From contig JAAANX010000145.1 of the NCBI GenBank assembly GCA_009909085.1, forward strand, positions 1-33,600: a DNA stretch of 33,600 nt, written 5' to 3'. This DNA comes from Cyanobacteria bacterium GSL.Bin1 (lineage in GTDB: Bacteria; Cyanobacteriota; Cyanobacteriia; Cyanobacteriales; Rubidibacteraceae). Under the pieces are notes generated by a model. It was not told the DNA's origin. It searched no databases and saw only the letters and a program-made list of their open reading frames with translations. The translations under genes and the position numbers were made by a program. Below, piece by piece: positions 1 through 8,161 of the stretch (position 1 is the first letter of the stretch; each line of letters starts with the position of its first letter).

Positions 1-1
1 T

Positions 2-82
2 GGGCAACTGGCTCAGTTCTTCCGCCTTGGGGAACGAGTGCTCTTGGCTCATCATCATGGCTTCAGCTTAACCCTTTTTTGA
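2..82 (+). other. Possible tail of an upstream gene cut by the window edge
   Basis: A 26-codon open frame runs from the window edge to a TGA at 80-82 and reads GQLAQFFRLGERVLLAHHHG near its end. It overlaps the point where the TonB receptor frame begins. It may be the end of an inserted gene or transposase that truncated the receptor. I do not recognise the family, and the stretch is too short to be sure it is coding. Confidence 0.2.
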
Positions 83-1472
83 CTCCTGTCAACCCTTATC
101 CCTGAATCCTTACGCTGACTTTAATAATTTTGGGGTCAGATTACAGCAAGAAATCAGCGATCACGCTCAGTTAAATTTTAGTTCATTTTACTTATCTAAA
201 ATTGCAGGCGTTCCTGGGGGAGTTCCCATTGCTGATCCGGTATTTGGTCAGGGCTATTTTAATGATTTAACTGATAATAATAGCAAGTTTACCGACCAAG
301 TCTTAAGCGATTTATCTCTGAACGTTGACTTAGGAGAAGGAGATGATTCTCGTTTAACCGCACGAGTTTTTCTAGATTTTTTGAACACTCGTTTTGATAA
401 TCGAACAGAAGAGATAGAAAGCCTTTCTTTTTCTAATCCAGGAGAGTTAGAAATTACCGAAGAAACTCAGCAACGGTTTGATACTGAGCAGCGATCGCTG
501 GGGTTTCAAATTCAACATAATTGGGATTTTGCTCCGAATCAAAACATCGTTTATGGCTTTGATTATCGCAATACCAGTGTCGAAAATTTTACCCAAAATC
601 TTGAAACTGATGAGGTTAGAACTAACTTTGATGATGAGATTAGTCAAGGGGCATTATTCGCACAATATTCCATTGAACCTTTATCAGATTGGAAAATTGT
701 TTTAGGCTTACGACAAGAATTTAGTAGCTTAGTTAATGGTTCAGTCACCTCTCCTAGTGTAGGAACAAAAGTGCAGTTTTCCGATTCTACTATCCTCAGA
801 GCCAATTACATTCGTAACTTTAGACTTCCCACACTTCGTAACTTGTTTAGTGTCAGTCCTAGATCGATTGGAAACCCTGATTTAGAACCAGAAAGAGGCA
901 ATAGTTTTGATATTGGAATTGATCAAGCAATTGGCGATTTTGCCTTAATTCGACTGACTTATTTTAATAATACCATTTCCGATCTCATTGCATTTAAGCG
1001 CATTAATCCGCCCCAAAATGGTATTAGTGGAATCTATCAAAACTTAGGAAAAGTTCGGACACAAGGAATCGAAGCATCATTAGATATGGAACCGGTTAAT
1101 AATGTTTTTATGTCTGTTGGTTATACTCTCAATGATCCTGAAATTCTTGAGAGTACCAACCCTGACGAAGAAGGGAATGAACTTCGCTTTGCAGGAGCAA
1201 ATAAATTAAATCTAAAACTCTTCTATCAGAATACTTATGGCTGGTATGCTGGAATTTTAATGAACTCTTTGGGCAGTTATCCCACTAATAACACCAATAC
1301 CGAATTCTTGTCTGGATATACCACTTTTGATCTACGTTTACAAGCCCCCATATCACCAACTTTAAAGGTCAATGCAGGGGTGCAAAATATCTTTGATCAA
1401 CGGTTTGAATTATTCTCAGGTTTTCCGAATAACGGACGCACCGTTAATGTCGGGTTAGACTATCGTTTTTAA
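72..1472 (+). pseudogene. TonB-dependent outer-membrane receptor, 5'-truncated (beta-barrel part only)
   Basis: The frame is open from base 72 and ends in GLDYRF, with a terminal aromatic residue typical of outer-membrane barrels. About 466 codons show alternating strands and the late-barrel TonB receptor pattern: an NFRLPTLRNL segment, then NPDLEPERGNSFDIGID, and a final NAGVQNIFDQRFE. Signal peptide, TonB box and plug domain are all missing, because an in-frame TAA at 69-71 closes the frame. Full receptors are usually 650-850 residues. The protein would import a corrinoid, siderophore or other metal complex. The downstream BtuF/BtuC-like genes make a corrinoid or iron-complex substrate likely. 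The 5' part has either been displaced by an insertion or lost. The barrel alone is unlikely to work. Confidence 0.75.
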
Positions 1473-1502
1473 ATCAAATATTTGTCGTTCAAGGTAAAAA
1501 CC

Positions 1503-2375
1503 ATGACTGAATTTCAACGCTGGGTCACACCCAAAAATCAAATTACAACCGAAAAAACTGCAACGGGTTCAATCATTGAATATGAAGAATTTTCCACAAA
1601 TATTGATGTCATCGGACCGTTACTTTATACGCTTCTCCATGATAACTGGGAGCAAGTTCAAATTGGACATATTGTACAAGGGAGTGTCTTGGAATTAGAG
1701 TTTACCGAAGCCCCAAGCATCTTTACCCTATATGATGGTTATCTTACTGTTGTCACCAAAGGATGGCACATTCATCTCTGTGTGGAAGATCATTGGGGCG
1801 GTCCCCATAACCGAACCCCAGATGAGTTACGCGAACGTCGAAAAATTAGCCGTGCTGCCTTTTATCGGCGGTTGAATCCTCAAGGAAAACCGAGAACATG
1901 GGGGCTTCAATTTTGGAATGGGGCTGGAGAACAAATGATGACGCTGTTTCTCCCGAATCCCTATCTCGGTGAAGATGATAATCTCCTTCCTGAAAACAAA
2001 GCAAAATTAGAAAAACTCTCTCTCTATCAGGAGTTACGAGAAATTTATGTCACAGGAGAAACCCCCATTCCCTTTACTGAAAATCCTTTGAACCCCCCCT
2101 ATTTAGCCGTCTGTCGTTCCAGTCGCTGTAATGGATCACAGGATTGGGAACTCACCTTTAACGCACTAAAAGAAGCTGTCGCTGAAGCTAATTTAGAGAT
2201 ACCAGTACAAACTGCAGGCTGTTTACAAGTGTGCAAAATGGGACCAGTGGTTTTTAATTCTGAATGTCGTCAGTGGTTTACCCGCGTTACCCCAGAAGTC
2301 GCCAAACGAATTGTTAACAGTATCGCAGGAGAAACAGAAGATTTAAGCAAACACCGCTATCCCTTACAACAGTGA
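1503..2375 (+). CDS. Two-domain protein with C-terminal thioredoxin-like [2Fe-2S] ferredoxin domain
   Basis: The 290-aa protein starts at ATG 1503, just after an AAGG-type ribosome site; the open frame extends further upstream without a better start. The N-terminal two thirds has a conserved-looking block with a WHIHLCVEDHWGG motif. I recognise it only as a domain seen in cyanobacterial proteins of this type. The last third carries four cysteines as C-R-S-S-R-C and C-L-Q-V-C, followed by KMGPVVF, the signature of thioredoxin-fold [2Fe-2S] ferredoxins. It sits 30 bp after the receptor and before the binding-protein gene, so it may help reduce or release the imported metal complex in the cytoplasm. 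That role is inferred from position only. Confidence 0.7.
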   Translation: MTEFQRWVTPKNQITTEKTATGSIIEYEEFSTNIDVIGPLLYTLLHDNWEQVQIGHIVQGSVLELEFTEAPSIFTLYDGYLTVVTKGWHIHLCVEDHWGGPHNRTPDELRERRKISRAAFYRRLNPQGKPRTWGLQFWNGAGEQMMTLFLPNPYLGEDDNLLPENKAKLEKLSLYQELREIYVTGETPIPFTENPLNPPYLAVCRSSRCNGSQDWELTFNALKEAVAEANLEIPVQTAGCLQVCKMGPVVFNSECRQWFTRVTPEVAKRIVNSIAGETEDLSKHRYPLQQ

Positions 2376-2408
2376 CCAGTGGACAGTGACCAGTTATCAG
2401 TGACTGGT
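2370..2408. repeat. Short tandem repeat, CAGTGACCAGT units
   Basis: Three imperfect copies of CAGTGACCAGT/CAGTGACTGGT separated by 3 bases start at the stop codon of the [2Fe-2S] gene. The last unit pairs with an earlier one (CCAGT/ACTGG), so a weak hairpin is possible. Confidence 0.6.
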
Positions 2409-2424
2409 GGATAAAGAATATGGT

Positions 2425-2505
2425 CATTCCAATTAATTTCCGTAGTGCGACCGTCTCGGTCGCTGCTAGGGAGCGAGACGCTCCCACTCCAGTTAATCGA
2501 ATGGT
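2425..2505. repeat. MITE-like double hairpin
   Basis: Two stem-loops lie side by side: GCGACCG-TCT-CGGTCGC at 2447-2463 and GGGAGCG-AGA-CGCTCCC at 2469-2485. An imperfect outer inverted repeat flanks them (ATTCCAATTAA / TTAATCGAAT). The first hairpin recurs at 8732-8748 inside a larger palindrome, so this is a dispersed repeat. It also lies where a terminator for the upstream gene would be expected. Confidence 0.6.
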
Positions 2506-2530
2506 TTTTATTTGGCATCACTATAACCAA

Positions 2531-2558
2531 TGACTAATGACTAATGACTAATGACTAA
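2531..2558 (+). repeat. Heptamer tandem array (TGACTAA)4 overlapping a start codon
   Basis: Four exact TGACTAA units. The start codon of the next gene (ATG 2551) is made by the junction of the third and fourth units. A three-unit array of the same heptamer lies at 8141-8161, again supplying a start codon. Confidence 0.9.
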
Positions 2559-3756
2559 CCTCCGATATCACTTTTCCTTCCTAGCAGGAGGACTCTTTTT
2601 CCTCCTGGTTGGATGCAATCCAACGCCAACCGAATCATCTCTTACCCCGAATCAGGAGAGGGAAGAATGTGTTGCAGAATATGACCCAAACCGAGACTAT
2701 TTTCCCGATAAAACTAACTTAGATTATGCGGAAGGATTTGCCGTTGAATACTTCAATCACTATAAAGTCGTTTCTGTGCTGAATCCTTGGCGCAATGCAG
2801 AAGTGACCTTTCAGTATGTTCTCGTCCAGTGTGGCACACCGATTCCCTCTGGCTTTGAAGAAGCGCAAGTGGTGGAAGTTCCCGTTGAGAGTGTGATGAG
2901 TCTCTCGACCACGAATCTTCCCCATTTAGAAAAGCTAGGAATGCTCGATCACGTGATTGCGGTCGGTCGTCCCCAGCTTGTCAATACTCCTGCTGTGCGT
3001 GAGAAAATTGAACAAGGGGAAATGCCAGGAGTGAGAAAGGGATCGAGTTTGAACTTTGAATTGCTACTCAGTCTTGATCCTGATTTAGTGATGACCTTTG
3101 GCACTGGAAACTCACAGTTTGATACCTTTCCCAAACTGATGGAACTAGGGATTCCCACAGGAATTATCGCTGAATATATGGAGTCTTCTCCACTCGGACG
3201 AGCAGAATGGATTAAGTTTACCGCATTGTTTTTTAATCGGGAAGGGAAAGCAGAATCCGTATTTACAGATATTGCGACGCGGTACGAAAAGAGGAGGAAA
3301 ATCGCGCAAAATGTGTCAAATCGTCCCACTGTCTTGACAGGATTTAATCGCAGTGGGACATGGCATATTTCAGGAGGAAACAGCTATGTGGCGCAATATT
3401 TAGCAGATGCTGGAGCAAATTATCTCTGGTCAGAAAATAAATCCGCAGGGAGTGTGCCCCTTGATTTTGAAGCAGTGTATGCAAAGGGGAGACGTGCTGA
3501 TTATTGGCTTCATGTCAGTCAAGATTGGAAGGGTTTAGAAGATGTCATTGCACAAGACCAACGTTATGCGAAATTTCAGGCAATTCAACAAAACCAAGTT
3601 TATAACAATGATGCTCGTCTCAATGCTGCAGGAGGAAACGATTATTGGGAAAGCGGAATGGTTAATCCTGATGTTGTCCTCGCAGACTTAATTAAAATTC
3701 TACATCCTGAACTGCTTCCTGAACACGAACTCGTTTACTATCGCCAACTGGAGTAA
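2551..3756 (+). CDS. Periplasmic corrinoid/iron-complex-binding lipoprotein (BtuF/FecB type)
   Basis: A 401-aa lipoprotein. A hydrophobic leader ends in the lipobox LLVGC with the lipidated cysteine at residue 22. The mature part has the two-lobed class III binding-protein pattern: VPVESVMSLSTTNLPHLEKL early in lobe 1, LNFELLLSLDPDLVM, a GIP segment, then NRPTVLTG and NSYVAQYLADAGANYLW leading into lobe 2. It would deliver a metal chelate to the permease encoded 0.8 kb downstream. Only 4 bp separate it from the phosphoesterase gene, so the two are surely co-transcribed. Cobalamin is the favoured ligand because a cobalamin riboswitch follows the permease. A siderophore or other metal chelate cannot be excluded. 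Confidence 0.8.
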   Translation: MTNLRYHFSFLAGGLFFLLVGCNPTPTESSLTPNQEREECVAEYDPNRDYFPDKTNLDYAEGFAVEYFNHYKVVSVLNPWRNAEVTFQYVLVQCGTPIPSGFEEAQVVEVPVESVMSLSTTNLPHLEKLGMLDHVIAVGRPQLVNTPAVREKIEQGEMPGVRKGSSLNFELLLSLDPDLVMTFGTGNSQFDTFPKLMELGIPTGIIAEYMESSPLGRAEWIKFTALFFNREGKAESVFTDIATRYEKRRKIAQNVSNRPTVLTGFNRSGTWHISGGNSYVAQYLADAGANYLWSENKSAGSVPLDFEAVYAKGRRADYWLHVSQDWKGLEDVIAQDQRYAKFQAIQQNQVYNNDARLNAAGGNDYWESGMVNPDVVLADLIKILHPELLPEHELVYYRQLE

Positions 3757-3760
3757 TTTT

Positions 3761-4525
3761 ATGACGATTTCGATCGCGCAAATTACAGACACCCATCTCC
3801 TCGACTTTGCAGAAGACGAACTGCGGGGGGTAAAGACATGGCATTCCCTAAAAGCCGTGTTAACAGAAGTGGCAAAACAACAGCCCGATCGTTTACTCCT
3901 CACAGGGGATTTAGCAGATGTAGGGAATGCAAAAGCCTATCAAAATCTAATCAATTTAGTGAGTCCTCTCAATCTTCCCGCTTCTTGGCTACCTGGAAAC
4001 CATGATTGTCCTGAAACCATGAAACGCCACTTACATCATCCTTTATTTTGTCCTCCTAAATCGGTCAGTGTCGGGAATTGGCAATTAATTACTCTCAGCA
4101 CAACTACTGTTTTGGGAGGATACGGCGAAGGGAAATTACCAGAAGCCAGTCTAACTTGGTTGCATTCAGAATTAGAAGCAAAGCGGGATTATTCCACAAT
4201 GATTGCCCTTCATCAACATCCCGTTAGGATTGGCATTGATTGGCTGGATCAGATGGGTGTGGTTAATAATCAAGCCTTATTAGAAATCATCGATCAGTTT
4301 CCGCAAGTAAAAATTGTTCTATTCGGACATATTCATCACGCCTTCCATCACCACCGCAACGGCGTTGATTATTATGGCTGTCCTTCCACTTGTACTCAAG
4401 TGGTTTCTGATAACACCGTTGATCCGAGCTTACATCAACCTGGGTTTCGACTGTTGCATCTTTATCCCAACGGCGACCATGAAACGGCGATTTATCGTGT
4501 TGCAAACGTGCTTTCAAGAAGGTAA
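3761..4525 (+). CDS. Calcineurin-like metallophosphoesterase (CpdA type)
   Basis: 254 aa with the complete class III cyclic-nucleotide phosphodiesterase motif set: D-x-H in ITDTHLL near residue 10, GDLADVG, GNHD, LHQHP and GHIHHAF. These residues bind a dinuclear metal centre. Family members hydrolyse cAMP or other phosphodiesters. It is embedded between a lipoprotein gene (4 bp upstream) and a permease gene (5 bp downstream), so it belongs to the uptake operon. Its substrate could be a nucleotide-loop fragment of a corrinoid or an unrelated regulatory nucleotide. The sequence does not decide this. Confidence 0.85.
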   Translation: MTISIAQITDTHLLDFAEDELRGVKTWHSLKAVLTEVAKQQPDRLLLTGDLADVGNAKAYQNLINLVSPLNLPASWLPGNHDCPETMKRHLHHPLFCPPKSVSVGNWQLITLSTTTVLGGYGEGKLPEASLTWLHSELEAKRDYSTMIALHQHPVRIGIDWLDQMGVVNNQALLEIIDQFPQVKIVLFGHIHHAFHHHRNGVDYYGCPSTCTQVVSDNTVDPSLHQPGFRLLHLYPNGDHETAIYRVANVLSRR

Positions 4526-4530
4526 ACACT

Positions 4531-5616
4531 GTGACAACACAAAGACTTTCAACTCATAAAACCAAGACTCGCTGGAAAAAGACAGTTCAGCAACTCCGTT
4601 CATTAGGATTAATGGGGTTACTCTTCCTTCTCCTCACTGCTTCTGTTATTCTCAGTTTAGCCCTCGGATCAGTGGAGATTCCAGTACAAGAAGTAGTCAA
4701 GATTCTGTTTGCTGGGGAGACAACCCAAGCAACTTGGCAAGAGATTATTTTCCAATTTCGCTTACCGAAAGCCCTCACTGGGGCATTTGCTGGTGGAGGA
4801 TTAGCGGTCAGTGGTTTCCTGATTCAAACGCTATTCCGTAATCCTTTGGCGGGTCCTTCTCTGCTGGGAATTAATGCGGGGGCGAGTCTTGGGGTTGCTG
4901 TGGTTGTCTTAACTCTAGGAACAACTGGTTCTTCTACTCTCTTAGCGGGATTAGGCTTTACTGAAGACATTGGGATTGTCATGGCAGCGAGTTTAGGCGC
5001 AGCAGCAGCAATGGGACTGGTGATGATTGTTGCGCAACGAGTGCGGAGTAACCTCGCGCTGCTGATTTTTGGCTTGATGTTTGGTTACACTACAACGGCT
5101 TTAGTGACCATTCTCTTGCACTTTAGCTTAGTGGAACGATTACAGGCTTATCTCAGTTGGACATTTGGCAGTTTTAGCGGTGTCACTTGGACGCAGATGC
5201 AAGTTTTTATTCCTGTGCTGTTACTGGGTTTAGTCATTGCCCAAAGTCTAGCCAGTCCGCTTAATCTCTTGTTATTAGGAGAAGAACACGCCCTTAGTCT
5301 GGGGTTAGCGGTGCGTCCCACTCGCGCTTTAATTATTATTAGTGTTGCGCTTTTGGCAGGAACTGTCACTGCGTTTTGTGGCCCGATCGCGTTTTTAGGC
5401 ATTGCCGTTCCCCATTTGTGTCGCAGTTTGTTTCAAACCTTAGATCACCAGTTATTAATTCCAGCAAATGCCCTGATGGGAGCGACTTTAGCCCTCTTTG
5501 CCGATTCGATCGCGCAAATGCCAGGTCAGGATGTTGTCTTACCCTTAAATGCTGTTACTGCCTTACTGGGCGCACCGATCATTACTTGGTTAATTTTGCG
5601 ACGACAACGACGTTGA
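4531..5616 (+). CDS. ABC transporter permease, FecCD/BtuC family
   Basis: 361 aa with about ten hydrophobic segments after a basic N-terminus. Family signatures are visible: GGGLAVSGFLIQTLFRNPLAGPS near residue 90, LGINAGASLG, and late GPIAFLGIAVPHLCR, which forms the coupling region to the ATPase. GTG at 4531 is the likely start, 5 bp after the phosphoesterase stop. It would form the inner-membrane channel fed by the upstream lipoprotein. No ATP-binding subunit (BtuD/FecE) is encoded in the window. It must come from elsewhere, or the operon has lost its 3' part. A 24-bp piece of cysS directly follows the stop codon, which supports a rearrangement at this point. Confidence 0.88.
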   Translation: MTTQRLSTHKTKTRWKKTVQQLRSLGLMGLLFLLLTASVILSLALGSVEIPVQEVVKILFAGETTQATWQEIIFQFRLPKALTGAFAGGGLAVSGFLIQTLFRNPLAGPSLLGINAGASLGVAVVVLTLGTTGSSTLLAGLGFTEDIGIVMAASLGAAAAMGLVMIVAQRVRSNLALLIFGLMFGYTTTALVTILLHFSLVERLQAYLSWTFGSFSGVTWTQMQVFIPVLLLGLVIAQSLASPLNLLLLGEEHALSLGLAVRPTRALIIISVALLAGTVTAFCGPIAFLGIAVPHLCRSLFQTLDHQLLIPANALMGATLALFADSIAQMPGQDVVLPLNAVTALLGAPIITWLILRRQRR

Positions 5617-5638
5617 GCTTGCCATAATCTTCAAACTG
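5615..5638. repeat. 24-bp scrap identical to part of cysS
   Basis: The sequence from GAGCTTGCC to CAAACTG matches 9931-9954 exactly. That segment lies inside cysS and encodes QFEDYGKL on the minus strand. The flanks diverge on both sides. It lies directly behind the permease stop codon. Confidence 0.85.
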
Positions 5639-5647
5639 TGTTAATAT

Positions 5648-5790
5648 TGCTCGCATTGGTAGAAATTGGTTTCAACAGAGACCACCTGTTGAAGGAAACG
5701 GGGAAAGTTCGGTGCAAATCCGACGCTGTCCCGCAGCTGTGATGGAGCATCTATTGTTTCTCAGTCAGAACGCCCGCCAGTTCAAATAAC
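5648..5790 (+). promoter_or_regulatory. Cobalamin riboswitch (B12 element)
   Basis: The conserved core is present in order: a TGGTTTC start, then GGGAAAGTTCGGTGCAAATC, CGACGCTGTCCCGCAGCTGTGA and a terminal CAGAACGCCCGCCAG B12-box region. Family knowledge: these RNAs bind adenosyl- or methylcobalamin and repress downstream uptake or B12-alternative genes. Here the downstream genes are the first 146-aa protein, a desaturase and a broken metE. A metE target would fit, because MetE is the B12-independent methionine synthase. Confidence 0.87.
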
Positions 5791-5809
5791 AACCAATGTT
5801 GCTCATTTT

Positions 5810-5829
5810 CATCTACGAGGTTTTAGATG
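5810..5829 (+). promoter_or_regulatory. Hairpin that could sequester a ribosome site after the riboswitch
   Basis: CATCTA and TAGATG pair around CGAGGTTT. The stem encloses a GAGG ribosome-site-like sequence and its right arm covers the ATG at 5827. It could act as the expression platform of the riboswitch. The stem is only 6 bp. Confidence 0.4.
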
Positions 5830-6021
5830 ATGCTTAACTTACGATATTTTCTTTCCAAGGGAAGTCAGTTCAGATTAGGCTTCAGTGCGGAAGCAATCTG
5901 TTTTGATACTTACAAATTCTTGCTATCTTTGATGGCGTTTCCACTTCAATGGTGCTGGTCTGAATCAGAAAAGTTGCCTCATGGCGATGGGAACCGCTTA
6001 CTATTCGATTTCCCAACCTAA
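5827..6021 (+). CDS. Possible 64-aa leader ORF after the riboswitch
   Basis: A 64-codon frame begins at ATG 5827, shortly after the riboswitch. It has a Phe- and Leu-rich composition and no motif I recognise. It could be a leader peptide or a chance frame. The 250 bp between it and the next confident gene hold a short hairpin and no further open frame that I can support. Confidence 0.25.
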   Translation: MMLNLRYFLSKGSQFRLGFSAEAICFDTYKFLLSLMAFPLQWCWSESEKLPHGDGNRLLFDFPT

Positions 6022-6102
6022 GCATTAAGAATTGTCCAAACTAAATAGAAATTATTAGCAGCAGCGAGTATGACTCATTGCTTTGTTGAATAGAAGTTTG
6101 AA

Positions 6103-6126
6103 TGAGGAATTCTTCGCCTCATTTAA
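6103..6126 (+). terminator. Possible hairpin AATGAGG/CCTCATT
   Basis: A 7-bp stem with a 9-base loop and no good T-tract. It is either a weak attenuator downstream of the riboswitch or a chance stem. Confidence 0.3.
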
Positions 6127-6270
6127 CTTCACAACAGCACAGTGAAAGTAACTCTTGCCTTATGTTGCAGTTCTGTTGCTAAAGATTTTCATCTTTACCC
6201 ACTCCGTAGCGATCGCGCTTTGGCAAACACTCGACACTCCCTGTATTCACTCCAACTAAGGAGGAAACCT

Positions 6271-6711
6271 TTGAAAATTGCAAATCAAAACTGGCAGTCC
6301 TATTTTTGCTGCTGGCAAAATCACTTAATTCATCAAAATCTTTTCCTGATTGGACATACTGCTTGGCAAGGGTATCTGGAAGCGGGTGCAGGCGTTGTGG
6401 TTTGTGATGTAACTGAAACCATTTCCCCTGCAATGGATTGGAAAACTGATTCGGTTGCGTTCAATCTCAACTATATTCCTGCACGAGACGTAACCGCCTA
6501 TTGCCAAATTATCGCGCTGCCAAAAGACGCAATGACTGTTTTAGAAAGCGCAATTGAAGAGTACAACCCCACTCAGGAAATCATTCTCTTACTCACGGGT
6601 AATGGTGAACTAGATGTGAACTGGCTACAAAACCTCAGAGTTGCCCCTGCTGCTTGTTATGAACAGGTGCAGCGACGTTGGGCAGAATTTCAACCACAAG
6701 CTAACAATTAA
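6271..6711 (+). CDS. 146-aa protein of unknown function, paralogue of the 8154 gene
   Basis: The start is set at TTG 6271 because a strong AAGGAGG site lies at 6258-6264 with 6-bp spacing. That gives 146 residues, the same length as the paralogue at 8154-8594. An upstream in-frame start at 6142 would add 43 unmatched residues. Shared blocks with the paralogue are NLFLIGHTAWQGYL (residues about 22-35), YNPTQEIILLL (about 98) and a C-terminal NLRVAPAACYEQVQRRWAEF. There is no signal peptide or membrane segment. It is the first convincing gene after the cobalamin riboswitch and ends 9 bp before the desaturase. I do not recognise the family. The context suggests a function needed when B12 is scarce. 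Confidence 0.7.
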   Translation: MKIANQNWQSYFCCWQNHLIHQNLFLIGHTAWQGYLEAGAGVVVCDVTETISPAMDWKTDSVAFNLNYIPARDVTAYCQIIALPKDAMTVLESAIEEYNPTQEIILLLTGNGELDVNWLQNLRVAPAACYEQVQRRWAEFQPQANN

Positions 6712-6720
6712 CCCTATCCT

Positions 6721-7566
6721 ATGGCAAACCCCGTCTGCAATCAAGACAAAACTGATCACACTCGACCACCGCGCCTGCGTTGGGAACTGGTTTTAGTTGT
6801 TGTCATCATTCATTTAGGCGCATTATTAGCCGTCTTTCCCAGTAACGTTACTCTCTCTGCTGTGGGAGTCGCGATTTTCCTCCACTGCATAACAATTGGT
6901 TTGGGAATTTCTCTCGGCTATCATCGCCTGGCTTCCCATCGCAGCTTTAAAGTCCCTAAAGCACTAGAATACTTTTTCATCTTCTGCGGGACGCTAGCGG
7001 GTCAAGGGGGTGTTAAAGGTTGGGTAGGGTATCATCGGATGCACCATCTCTATACGGACTCCCCCCAAGATCCTCATGATTCGACCCAAGGCTTTTGTTG
7101 GAGTCATATCAATTGGGTCTTACATGAGGTTCCAAGTCAGGGGAAATTGGCTCACTTTACCAAAGATATCGCCAACGATCCATTTTACGAGTTTTGTCAT
7201 CAACATTATCTGATCTTGCAGATTGCCCTTGCTGCCTTACTTTACGGGTTAGGGGGGATGCCATTTCTCATCTGGGGAACGTTTGTCCGCCTGTTCGTTG
7301 GCTTTCATACGACGTTTTTTGTCAATAGTGCCTGTCATCTGTTCGGCTATCGCAATTTTGATCTCAGCGATCGTTCTACAAATTGTTGGTGGGTCGCACT
7401 CTTGAGTTTTGGTGAAGGATGGCATAACAACCATCATGCGGTTCAGTCGTCCGCTCAATTCTCGTGCAAGGCGTGGGAAATTGATTTGGTTTGGCAGATG
7501 ATCCGAATTATGGAATGGCTAGGGATCGCCAAAAATGTCCGCAGAATGGCAAGTTCAAAACAGTGA
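6721..7566 (+). CDS. Delta-9 acyl-lipid/acyl-CoA desaturase (DesC type)
   Basis: 281 aa with all three histidine clusters of membrane diiron desaturases: HRLASH near residue 68, HRMHH near 105 and HNNHH near 238. Four hydrophobic stretches lie around them. The length matches stearoyl-type desaturases. These enzymes introduce a cis double bond at C9 of membrane acyl chains, using ferredoxin or a similar donor. The gene starts 9 bp after the 146-aa gene and precedes the metE relic, so it may be transcribed from the riboswitch leader. That would be an unusual regulation for a desaturase and should be read as an inference from spacing. Confidence 0.85.
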   Translation: MANPVCNQDKTDHTRPPRLRWELVLVVVIIHLGALLAVFPSNVTLSAVGVAIFLHCITIGLGISLGYHRLASHRSFKVPKALEYFFIFCGTLAGQGGVKGWVGYHRMHHLYTDSPQDPHDSTQGFCWSHINWVLHEVPSQGKLAHFTKDIANDPFYEFCHQHYLILQIALAALLYGLGGMPFLIWGTFVRLFVGFHTTFFVNSACHLFGYRNFDLSDRSTNCWWVALLSFGEGWHNNHHAVQSSAQFSCKAWEIDLVWQMIRIMEWLGIAKNVRRMASSKQ

Positions 7567-7633
7567 CCGATCATTATTGGTCAATCGCATCACCTGGAAA
7601 GAAACATTACTTCAATGAAGGAGACTTCAATCA

Positions 7634-8122
7634 TGACGATTCAAACTCAAACTCTCGGTTATCCTCGCATTGGGAAAAAACGCGAGTTGAAAAAAGCATT
7701 AGAAGCCTATTGGAAAGGTGAATCCAATGCAGAAACTCTGCTCAAGGCAGCCCGTGAAGTAGAAACAAATAACTGGAAAGCGCAGTTAAATGCTGGTATT
7801 GACCGCATTGGTGTAGGGAATGCAACTCTTGATGAAGCTGCGGATTTAGAAACAGCTGGGGCGAAAATGATTCAGATGGACGAACCTGCATTGCGGGAAG
7901 GATTACCCCTTAAACCAGAACGTTGGAACAGTTATCTCTCCTGAGCGGTGGATGCTTTCCATTTAGCCACTACCTTTGCTAAACCAGAAACCCAAATTCA
8001 CACCCATATGTGTTACTCCGAATTTGGCCACATTATTGAGCATATTGAACGCTTGGATACCGATGTGCTTTCCATTGAAAACAGTCGCAGTAATAACGAA
8101 ACCCTGTTTTGTTTGAAATTAC
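7634..8122 (+). pseudogene. metE: metE relic: N-terminus fused to a piece of the catalytic domain
   Basis: An ATG at 7634, after an AAGGAG site, opens a MetE N-terminus ([20 protein letters not shown]). After about 62 codons the frame jumps to the far C-terminal region ([17 protein letters not shown], then [10 protein letters not shown] with the zinc-binding His and Cys). Roughly 570 codons are missing. A TGA at 7942-7944 stands where the intact MetE at 13972-16329 has Trp in HYLDWAVKGFHL. The fragment stops at [10 protein letters not shown]. It cannot make methionine. Its place downstream of the riboswitch is the classical one for metE, so it is probably the original resident copy. Confidence 0.88.
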
Positions 8123-8140
8123 AGGCTCAGTCTTTCCCAA

Positions 8141-8161
8141 TGACTAATGACTAATGACTAA
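8141..8161 (+). repeat. Heptamer tandem array (TGACTAA)3 overlapping a start codon
   Basis: Three exact TGACTAA units. The ATG at 8154 is formed at the junction of the second and third units, as at 2531-2558. Confidence 0.9.

Noticed and set aside
2531-2558. Heptamer array considered as a CRISPR-like array
   Set aside because: The units are contiguous with no spacers, and no cas genes are present anywhere in the window.
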